A stretch of DNA of 6,233 bases from Lactobacillaceae bacterium (lineage in GTDB: Bacteria; Bacillota; Bacilli; Lactobacillales; Lactobacillaceae). The stretch lies in assembly GCA_031261865.1 (NCBI GenBank), contig JAISIV010000138.1:1-6233 (forward strand). Reading direction: 5' to 3'. Shown here in pieces: positions 1-4,494 of this stretch. The notes below the pieces were generated by a model, which ran no database searches, had not been told where the DNA came from, and saw nothing but the letters and a program-made list of their open reading frames with translations. The number at the start of each line of letters is the position of its first letter. The first letter of the stretch is position 1. The translations under genes and the position numbers were made by a program.

Positions 1-560
1 GGTTTGTCACTTCTAAAGTATTAAACTTCAGACCGCCTTACGGACATACTGACAAAGAATATATCAGACACTATACGTTAGCTAGAACTGGTAACTATAT
101 TCAATATTTAGTTGATAGAACTGGTAATAGACGTTTTCTGCCCTTAAAAGCTGATAAGAGAAAACAACTAGTCCATCCAGTTGCTGGATTGAATAAGGAT
201 GAAGTAGATCTTATATGGGGAGAAGCCGTAAATCTATTTAGAAAATACGGAAATACAGATATTTTCTCTTTTACTCAAAGTGAAGAATTGATTATTGAAG
301 AACACAGACAAGAATTCATTTACCTAAATGACTTTGAGACTTCTATTATTGACTATCTAGAAAATAAGAAAGGTTTTGTGGCTACCAGGGAATTAGCTAG
401 AGAAGTATTTGATGAACAAAATATCGCAAGAAACAGAAAACTATCTAAAAGCATCAAGAACTTTATGGAAAGTCTTTCTGGCGAATGGAAAGAATCAAGT
501 AGTTATCCCAATGGCAAAAAGACACGCGGATATAGAAGAATTGACGAAAGGAAGGATTAA
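1..560 (+). CDS. VapE-type phage/island primase-helicase, C-terminal part (5' truncated by window edge)
   Basis: The reading frame is open from base 3 to the TAA at 558-560 and gives 185 residues; the start lies left of the window. Early residues hold FRPPYG and then TGNRRFLPL. These match the conserved end of the P-loop ATPase (helicase-like) domain of virulence-associated protein E, where a substrate of the form D-x-TGNRRF-x-P follows the Walker region. Next comes NKDEVDLIWGEA, matching the 'eev..iWaEA' helix of the family. The last 70 residues look like a small winged-helix end (FVATRELAREVF, then a final KKTRGYRRI). Such proteins act with a primase domain in replicating phages and satellites; that role is family knowledge, and the N-terminal part is not visible. 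The gene ends 17 nt before the ATG of the next gene, whose ribosome binding site lies inside this frame, so the two are probably co-transcribed. Confidence 0.82.
   Translation, partial: FVTSKVLNFRPPYGHTDKEYIRHYTLARTGNYIQYLVDRTGNRRFLPLKADKRKQLVHPVAGLNKDEVDLIWGEAVNLFRKYGNTDIFSFTQSEELIIEEHRQEFIYLNDFETSIIDYLENKKGFVATRELAREVFDEQNIARNRKLSKSIKNFMESLSGEWKESSSYPNGKKTRGYRRIDERKD
547..555 (+). promoter_or_regulatory. Shine-Dalgarno site (AAAGGAAGG) for the excisionase-like gene
   Basis: This purine run is the only good ribosome binding site near the excisionase-like gene and lies inside the last codons of the VapE-type gene. It is 22 nt from the first in-frame ATG (578) but only 10 nt from an in-frame ATA (566). 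The distance favours the non-standard upstream start, or coupling to termination of the upstream gene. Confidence 0.55.
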
Positions 561-577
561 TCACGATAAACGAGTAC

Positions 578-727
578 ATGAACGCAAAGCAACTAGGAAT
601 CTATCTCAGTTTAAGTCAGCCGACTATTAGAAAATTAATCAAACAAAATGTAATACCAGTAATCAACATCGGAGGGATTAAACGTTTTAAAAAATCTGAA
701 GTCGATTTTGCAATGAAAAATATATAA
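578..727 (+). CDS. Small winged-helix (HTH_17/MerR-like) excisionase-type DNA-binding protein
   Basis: This 49-residue frame starts MNAKQLGIYLSLSQPTIRKL and ends at TAA 725-727. The pattern is that of small excisionase/AlpA-like proteins: a helix-turn-helix (MNAKQLGIYLSLS, then QPTIRKLIKQ), a short wing (VIPVINIGGIKRFK) and a closing helix (KSEVDFAMKNI). Such proteins bend DNA at att sites and push the neighbouring integrase towards excision, or act as regulators; the position right before the integrase gene favours excisionase. The start is uncertain. ATG 578 is 22 nt from the ribosome binding site. Reading from an in-frame ATA at 566 adds I-N-E-Y, and a Tyr just before the first helix fits the usual 'yltvkEaA' entry of this family. 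The next in-frame stop upstream is TGA 542-544. A long hairpin follows the gene. Confidence 0.72.
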   Translation: MNAKQLGIYLSLSQPTIRKLIKQNVIPVINIGGIKRFKKSEVDFAMKNI

Positions 728-731
728 GTTT

Positions 732-775
732 AATCCAGCAGCATACAATATTAATTGTGGTGTTGTTGGATTTTT
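732..775 (+). terminator. Hairpin with U-tract between excisionase-like and integrase genes (terminator or attenuator)
   Basis: The arm 732-749 pairs with 754-772 through 13 pairs (three of them G-U), a single bulged G at 759 and five more pairs, closing a 4-nt loop at 750-753. The second arm runs into TTTTT then CTTTC. This is a good rho-independent terminator shape for rightward transcription, placed after the excisionase-like stop and before the integrase ribosome binding site. It should reduce read-through into the integrase gene unless it is antiterminated. Confidence 0.7.
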
Positions 776-801
776 CTTTCAAAACAGAAAGGAAATTTAA
801 C

Positions 802-2028
802 ATGACAAGAAAACTACAAACAAAGGATGGCATTAAAGACCAAGGATTTATCAGACGTTCTGACAATAGAATCCAAAATGGAAAAAGAATCTTACTTACT
901 AGTAATTGGACTTTTGACGAAGCTAAAGCAAAAGACGATGAACTAGAACTAATTAAGCTATGGGACAAAAGAATTGAAGAACTTAATTCAAACCTCAATT
1001 CGAATATGTATGTAGCTGATGCATTAGAGTGGTATTACAACAGAGTCAAGAAACACAACCACGAGCTAAGAACTTATGAAGGTTGGATGCAATCTATTAG
1101 GAAATTCAAAGAATCATTTTCTAAAACTCAATTACAGTTTCTAGATACTGATCTACTTAAGTCTTGGGCTTTTAAATTCTCAGAAGGAAAATCAAGGTCG
1201 ATTACTAATTCTTCTGTATCAAGAAGATTAATGCATCTAAACAAGATGCTTGAATATGCGGTTCACGAAGGTGTGATTAGTAAAAACCCTCTACCAATTA
1301 ACTACATGTCTGAATGGTTTGGCTCAGGTATTAGACAAAAGATAGCTAATAAAGAGAAATCTAGAGCTCATGATGCTTTGTCTGAAATAGAGATTGATAC
1401 ACTAAGAAATTACTTCAAGGAATCAAGCTTTACTAATTCACCTATCTATAATCAGACTTCTAAAATTGGAATCCTTATTTCAGCATTTACTGGAATTAGA
1501 CCAGGAGAATTACAAGCTATTAGAGAATCTGATATTAAAGTTTTAGATAACAAAATTGGCTTTTATATTCATGATTCTTACGATGATGCTCACTTGGTCT
1601 TCAATAATAGAACTAAAACAGGTAATAACAGAAATACCTTGTTCTTACCTGCTTGGGCTTCAAAAATCGTATTTGACTACATTTCAAAAAGAAATGAGTT
1701 CTTAAAAACCAATTCAATTAATCTTTCAAATCCAGTATTAATGCTTAATATTCGAGAATTAGATAAAACGGTAGCAGGAACTCCAATTACTCAAGCCGCT
1801 TTTAATAAATCTCTTAATAGAATCATTAGACAACTTCAATTCAATCGAGAAAAGATATCAATGTATTTTCTAAGACATACAGTAGCGTCGGAATTAGCTG
1901 TTAAATCCAACGGAGACTATTCAAATGCTGCTGGTCTTATGGGGCATACAATTACTACATTTCTTGAAACATATGTACATGCTCAAGAAGATAGGATGCA
2001 AAGCATTGCAGTAAACTTCTTTAATTAA
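802..2028 (+). CDS. int: Tyrosine recombinase / integrase of the island
   Basis: The 408-residue protein is full length for a phage- or island-type tyrosine integrase and would catalyse site-specific integration and excision at the adjacent tRNA-Thr gene. Residues 1-60 form the arm-binding-like N-terminal part; 67-165 are the SAM-like core-binding domain (VADALEWYYNRVKK to EYAVHEGVISKNP); 190-408 are the catalytic domain. Catalytic positions are Arg233 (TGIRPGEL), Lys272 (TKTGN), Arg358 (YFLRHT), His382 (LMGHT) and the nucleophile Tyr391 (ETYVHA). The first histidine of the usual HxxR box is Tyr355, a variant I recall from some Gram-positive integrases. ATG 802 is chosen because AAAGGAAA (788-795) lies a proper distance upstream; a GTG at 757 in the same frame is inside the hairpin and has no ribosome binding site. 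Nearly all arginines use AGA/AGG. A terminator-like hairpin separates it from the excisionase-like gene. Confidence 0.96.
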   Translation: MTRKLQTKDGIKDQGFIRRSDNRIQNGKRILLTSNWTFDEAKAKDDELELIKLWDKRIEELNSNLNSNMYVADALEWYYNRVKKHNHELRTYEGWMQSIRKFKESFSKTQLQFLDTDLLKSWAFKFSEGKSRSITNSSVSRRLMHLNKMLEYAVHEGVISKNPLPINYMSEWFGSGIRQKIANKEKSRAHDALSEIEIDTLRNYFKESSFTNSPIYNQTSKIGILISAFTGIRPGELQAIRESDIKVLDNKIGFYIHDSYDDAHLVFNNRTKTGNNRNTLFLPAWASKIVFDYISKRNEFLKTNSINLSNPVLMLNIRELDKTVAGTPITQAAFNKSLNRIIRQLQFNREKISMYFLRHTVASELAVKSNGDYSNAAGLMGHTITTFLETYVHAQEDRMQSIAVNFFN

Positions 2029-2038
2029 AATCAACCAT

Positions 2039-2077
2039 TTTACTGTGACAACCTGTCACAGTAAGTGGTACAGTAAG
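2039..2077. repeat. Three 12-bp repeat units, candidate integrase arm-binding sites
   Basis: Unit TGTCACAGTAAG (2054-2065) is followed head to tail by TGGTACAGTAAG (2066-2077), a 10/12 match, and is preceded by an inverted copy at 2039-2050 that matches 11/12. The inverted pair forms a perfect 10-bp palindrome (2041-2050 and 2054-2063) with a 3-bp spacer. The repeats sit between the integrase stop and the presumed att core, where arm-type sites of tyrosine integrases are found. No U-run follows, so a terminator is less likely. Function is inferred. Confidence 0.6.
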
Positions 2078-2119
2078 AAAAATCCATTATTTTGTGAAAG
2101 TTGAAAATAAATGAAATGT

Positions 2120-2148
2120 AATGAAAAACCCGCACAACTATGCGGGTT
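2120..2148 (-). terminator. Rho-independent terminator for the tRNA-Thr transcript
   Basis: A perfect 8-bp GC-rich stem (AACCCGCA 2127-2134 and TGCGGGTT 2141-2148, 6-nt loop) is followed, in the leftward direction, by TTTTTCATT. That is a classic terminator for minus-strand transcription, about 58 nt past the tRNA 3' end. In the rightward direction the T-run begins only about 8 nt after the stem, so it would be a weak terminator for the integrase gene. It lies on the island side of the att junction. Confidence 0.8.
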
Positions 2149-2206
2149 CAAGTCACTTTTTAATAGGTAATGCTTCACTCAGTTTCATTAGGTTTTACAA
2201 CCTGAC

Positions 2207-2246
2207 TGCCGACTAGAGGATTCGAACCTCCGACCTCCTCATTACT
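2207..2246. other. Presumed attachment site (att) core within the tRNA-Thr 3' half
   Basis: The integrase gene ends about 180 bp from the tRNA 3' end and is oriented towards it. Tyrosine integrases of this type usually recombine within the 3' half of a tRNA, from the anticodon or T-arm to the acceptor end. The tRNA is complete here, so the matching partial copy should lie at the far left end of the island, outside the window. The precise core limits cannot be set from one junction; the range given spans the 3' end to the anticodon. Confidence 0.5.
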
Positions 2247-2279
2247 AGTGAGATGCTCTGCCAACTGAGCTAAGTCGGC
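2207..2279 (-). tRNA. tRNA-Thr (anticodon AGT)
   Basis: The reverse complement folds into a full 73-nt cloverleaf. The acceptor stem is GCCGACT with AGTCGGC and discriminator A. The D-arm is GCTC AGTTGGCAGA GC. The anticodon stem is TCTCA/TGAGG with loop CTAGTAA, giving anticodon AGT (2244-2246). The T-arm is GGAGG TTCGAAT CCTCT. The 3' CCA is not encoded, since GTC follows the discriminator base. It reads ACU and, if A34 is used directly or deaminated, other ACN codons. It is a stand-alone tRNA gene with its own promoter and serves as the integration target of the island. Confidence 0.96.
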
Positions 2280-2299
2280 GTTGAATTAACAACTCAAAA

Positions 2300-2328
2300 A
2301 TAATAACAAATATTTTTCTTTGGTGCAA
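2300..2328 (-). promoter_or_regulatory. Promoter of tRNA-Thr
   Basis: On the minus strand TTGCAC (2323-2328) and TATTAT (2300-2305) are separated by exactly 17 bp. The -10 box matches the consensus at 5 of 6 positions and the -35 box at 3 of 6. The box lies about 20 nt upstream of the mature tRNA 5' end, leaving room for a short leader. Confidence 0.6.
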
Positions 2329-2340
2329 CCCTTTTTTAAG

Positions 2341-2370
2341 TTAAAAATTTTTCATTTTTCAGTTTATGAT
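2341..2370 (+). promoter_or_regulatory. Possible promoter of the oxidoreductase gene group
   Basis: TATGAT (2365-2370) matches the -10 consensus well, and TTAAAA (2341-2346) is a weak -35 with an 18-bp spacer, in a very AT-rich stretch. A transcript would start about 20-25 nt before the ribosome binding site at 2391-2396. It is divergent from the tRNA promoter; the AT-rich 2280-2400 interval holds nothing else I can name. Confidence 0.35.
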
Positions 2371-2401
2371 GAATACATACATGAGCCAAAAAGGAGAACA
2401 G

Positions 2402-3460
2402 ATGTTAAATATTGCTTATGTTGGTTTTGGGAAATCAACTAATCGTTATCACTTGCCATACATTAATATTCGTCAAGATAAATTCCATGTTAGCCGGATT
2501 GTCACCCCAACTTTAAATAAAAGACCTGAAGAACAAAAATATTGGCAATCGGCTGGAACTATTTTTTCTACTGATCTTCAAGATATTTTGGATGATAATT
2601 CACTGGACTTAGTGGTTGTTGTTACGCCTGCTCCACAACACTTTGAGATTGCTAAACGGTTATTACAAGCCGGCAAGAATGTTCTAGTCGACAAGCCAAT
2701 GGTTGAGACACCCGAACAAATTCGAGAACTGGCTGAACTGGCAAAAGAAAACGGGTTATTCGTTATGCCATTTCAAAATAGACGTTTCGATAGTGACTTT
2801 TTAACATTGAGACACGTTTTAGCAACCGGTTACGTCGGCCGTCCAGTTCAATTAGAAGTTCATATGGACCATTACCGTCCGAATCCAAATGCAGCCGATT
2901 CACAAAATATTATGGATGGTGCTTGGTATGGCCACGGAGTTCATTTAGTCGATCAAATGTTCTCTTTATTCGGCATTCCCAATTCCGTTAGTTATGATCT
3001 TCGTTCGACCAATAATCCTCGAAACAAGTCAGAAGATCAATTTGACGTTGGTTTATTCTATGATGACAATTTTCGTGTGACTTTATCGTCTAGCGAACTA
3101 GTTGTGTCGAAATACCCTAAATGGACACTACACGGTACTAAAGGCAGCTATATTAAATACAACATCGACCAACAAGAATACGATTTAAAAGCTGGCATCA
3201 TGCCTGGAACGCCAGGTTTCGGGGAGGACGTACCTCAAGATTTTGGCAAACTAACTTACTACAACCAAAACAATGATCGAATTGAAAAATTTGTCCCAAC
3301 AATTAATGGCGACTACGGTCGGGTTTACGATTCTGTTTTTGAGACACTGAAGAATAGTGCAGAAAAATTGGTTTCCGATGAAACGATGATTTCAGTAATC
3401 GACTTGTTGAATGCTGGTTTCAGCGAATTATCGCCTTTCGTATGGAGGATTAAAGAATGA
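2402..3460 (+). CDS. YhhX-like Gfo/Idh/MocA family NAD(P)-dependent oxidoreductase
   Basis: The 352-residue protein has the family's two domains: an N-terminal Rossmann fold (1 to about 125) and a C-terminal alpha/beta dimerisation domain. The dinucleotide-binding start is NIAYVGFGKSTNRYHLPY (3-20), the catalytic lysine motif is DKP (Lys98), and GHGVHLVDQ (178-185) supplies the conserved His181 and Asp184. From memory it resembles E. coli YhhX along its whole length: GFGKST-RYHLPY, QNRRFDS, the YRP and SLFG-P segments, IDQQE, MPG-PGF and GDYGRVYD are all shared. The substrate of YhhX is not known to me, and sugar or polyol oxidation is only a family-level guess. The protein should be cytosolic. 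ATG 2402 is chosen because AAGGAG (2391-2396) sits 5 nt upstream; in-frame ATGs at 2366, 2369 and 2381 have no ribosome binding site and lie before the Rossmann strand. It overlaps the next gene by 4 nt. Confidence 0.93.
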   Translation: MLNIAYVGFGKSTNRYHLPYINIRQDKFHVSRIVTPTLNKRPEEQKYWQSAGTIFSTDLQDILDDNSLDLVVVVTPAPQHFEIAKRLLQAGKNVLVDKPMVETPEQIRELAELAKENGLFVMPFQNRRFDSDFLTLRHVLATGYVGRPVQLEVHMDHYRPNPNAADSQNIMDGAWYGHGVHLVDQMFSLFGIPNSVSYDLRSTNNPRNKSEDQFDVGLFYDDNFRVTLSSSELVVSKYPKWTLHGTKGSYIKYNIDQQEYDLKAGIMPGTPGFGEDVPQDFGKLTYYNQNNDRIEKFVPTINGDYGRVYDSVFETLKNSAEKLVSDETMISVIDLLNAGFSELSPFVWRIKE

Positions 3461-3948
3461 AAATAACAGTTCCTAGAGATGAAAATGGGCTTTTACCCGA
3501 CCAATTTGGTAAATTTGCCCAAGGTGGACCAGAAAATGCGGTTAGTTTCCCAATTGAAGTTAAAGGTATTCCGGCCGGTACTCAAAGTTTAGCAATCACC
3601 TTGATTGATTACGATGCCGTTCCGGTATCCGGTTTTCCTTGGATTCATTGGCTTGCAGCAAACCTGCCATTGGGTAATATTCCAGAAAATCTCGACCATT
3701 CAAATGTCGTTTACAGTAAAGGGACTAATTCTCTGTACTCGGTATATAAAAGCGATAACCCTGAATTAACCAGAAAATATGTCGGCCCGCGACCACCCGA
3801 CAAAATCCATTACTACGAGTTAACGGTCTTTGCAGTGGACACTAAACTTGATTTACAAGATGGATTCTTCTTAAACGAATTCCGAAATCAAATCAACAAC
3901 CATATTTTAGACGCGGCCACGGTGAACCTGCCTTATAGAAGTGAATGA
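3457..3948 (+). CDS. YbhB/YbcL-type phosphatidylethanolamine-binding (PEBP, Raf kinase inhibitor-like) protein
   Basis: This 163-residue protein has the length and conserved regions of bacterial PEBP-family proteins. Conserved region 1 is DYDAVPVSGFPWIHWLAANL (51-70) with the paired Asp51/Asp53 and His64-Trp65. Conserved region 2 is YVGPRPPDKIHYYELTVFA (108-126) with Gly110-Pro111, Pro113-Pro114 and His118. These line the anion-binding pocket of the family. No signal peptide is visible, so it is probably cytosolic. The molecular role of bacterial members is poorly known. The ATG shares ATGA with the stop of the oxidoreductase gene, and GGAGG (3444-3448) lies 8 nt upstream, so translation is probably coupled and the two are one operon. 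Whether the partnership reflects a shared pathway is unknown. Confidence 0.92.
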   Translation: MKITVPRDENGLLPDQFGKFAQGGPENAVSFPIEVKGIPAGTQSLAITLIDYDAVPVSGFPWIHWLAANLPLGNIPENLDHSNVVYSKGTNSLYSVYKSDNPELTRKYVGPRPPDKIHYYELTVFAVDTKLDLQDGFFLNEFRNQINNHILDAATVNLPYRSE

Positions 3949-4000
3949 AAATATTGAGCTTTGGACTTTTCTGAAGCTCTTTTATTTTGGCTGGGTTAAA

Positions 4001-4459
4001 ATGTTTTACATGATAAAAGAATTTTTTAGCTCTTTAAAAATAGATCCAAAAACTTACACATCACGAGTTGAATTAAAACAAGATACAAATTATCGAGCTC
4101 TTTATTACAACGGAACGTTAGTCCTTGCGGGAGCTCTAATTGTACTGGCCGGCATAATCGCGGTGCTCAATCAAATGGACGGTGGATTTTCATACTTAAT
4201 AGTTACGATTTTGTCTGTCTTAATTGCCATGGCAACAATCATTTTTAGTGGGCAGGCTAAAATTAGCAAAAATGCCTCCATTCTTTTCATTGTTGGAGGC
4301 GCAATGATAATTGTAGACAGATTGTTTCTGGTAAATCTTTCAATTCCAGTTTTAAATTTAATCGTTAATCTTCTGGCGTGGGTAATAATAGTGGTGGCCA
4401 TGTACTTCGGAATTCAGAATACAATTAAAGCGCGCCTTCAATATAATCAAGAACATTAA
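4001..4459 (+). CDS. Small membrane protein with four predicted transmembrane helices, function unknown
   Basis: I do not recognise a family. From ATG 4001 the protein has 152 residues: a soluble N-terminal stretch of about 37 residues (IKEFFSSLKIDPKTYTSRVE), then four hydrophobic segments at about 38-57, 63-83, 92-111 and 115-137, and a short charged tail. Helix ends carry Lys/Arg (for example QAKISK between helices 2 and 3). The start is uncertain. The frame is open back to a GTG at 3941 that overlaps the PEBP gene, but that adds an aromatic-rich stretch and has no ribosome binding site; ATG 4010 is an alternative, giving MIKEFF. None of the three has a clear ribosome binding site. It lies 52 nt after the PEBP gene on the same strand and ends at the shared terminator, so it is probably the last gene of the transcript. 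Confidence 0.7.
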   Translation: MFYMIKEFFSSLKIDPKTYTSRVELKQDTNYRALYYNGTLVLAGALIVLAGIIAVLNQMDGGFSYLIVTILSVLIAMATIIFSGQAKISKNASILFIVGGAMIIVDRLFLVNLSIPVLNLIVNLLAWVIIVVAMYFGIQNTIKARLQYNQEH

Positions 4460-4493
4460 AAAAGATTTGGAAAGAATTTCCAAATCTTTTTTT
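4458..4493. terminator. Bidirectional rho-independent terminator between convergent genes
   Basis: A perfect 10-bp stem (GATTTGGAAA 4464-4473 and TTTCCAAATC 4477-4486, 3-nt loop) is flanked by six A on the left and seven T on the right, which extend the pairing and provide a U-tract in both directions. It overlaps the stop codon of the membrane-protein gene and starts 1 nt beyond the secA stop (complement of 4495-4497), ending both transcripts. Confidence 0.93.
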
Positions 4494-4494
4494 C

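Larger units (their letters stand above)
1..2206. mobile_element. Integrase end of an integrated genomic island (phage-satellite-like), partial
   Basis: Three same-strand genes typical of integrated phage-related elements (VapE-type primase, small excisionase-like protein, tyrosine integrase) lie directly against the 3' end of a tRNA gene, the usual target of such integrases. Arginine codons are almost all AGA/AGG here (23 of 26 in the integrase), whereas the first gene beyond the tRNA uses CGN for 13 of 17, which supports a foreign origin. No capsid, terminase, tail or lysis gene is seen, but only about 2.2 kb is visible, so a satellite island, an integrative element and a degraded prophage all remain possible. 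VapE proteins are frequent in phage-inducible islands, which makes a satellite my first choice. The right border is set at the tRNA 3' end; the left border is outside the window. Confidence 0.8.

Noticed and set aside
189..560. A separate 123-residue gene starting at TTG 189
   Set aside because: The frame is open back to base 3 and the upstream residues carry the VapE motif TGNRRF, so TTG 189 is an internal Leu codon.
409..630. A 73-residue frame overlapping the VapE end and the excisionase-like gene
   Set aside because: No ribosome binding site or recognisable domain; it is out of frame with two supported genes.
757..801. Upstream GTG start for the integrase
   Set aside because: GTG 757 lies in the hairpin arm with no ribosome binding site; ATG 802 has AAAGGAAA at proper distance.
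687..998. Minus-strand frame of 103 residues opposite the integrase start
   Set aside because: It crosses the hairpin and the integrase N-terminus, is a Ser/Leu-rich shadow, and has no ribosome binding site.
2041..2063. The perfect 10-bp palindrome as the integrase terminator
   Set aside because: No U-run follows, and the same unit recurs as a 12-bp direct repeat, which fits protein-binding sites better.
2190..2203. Short inverted repeat AGGTT/AACCT next to the tRNA 3' end
   Set aside because: Only 5 bp with a 4-nt loop and no other support; expected by chance.
4171..4401. Minus-strand frame opposite the membrane-protein gene
   Set aside because: A shadow of the transmembrane segments, with no ribosome binding site.
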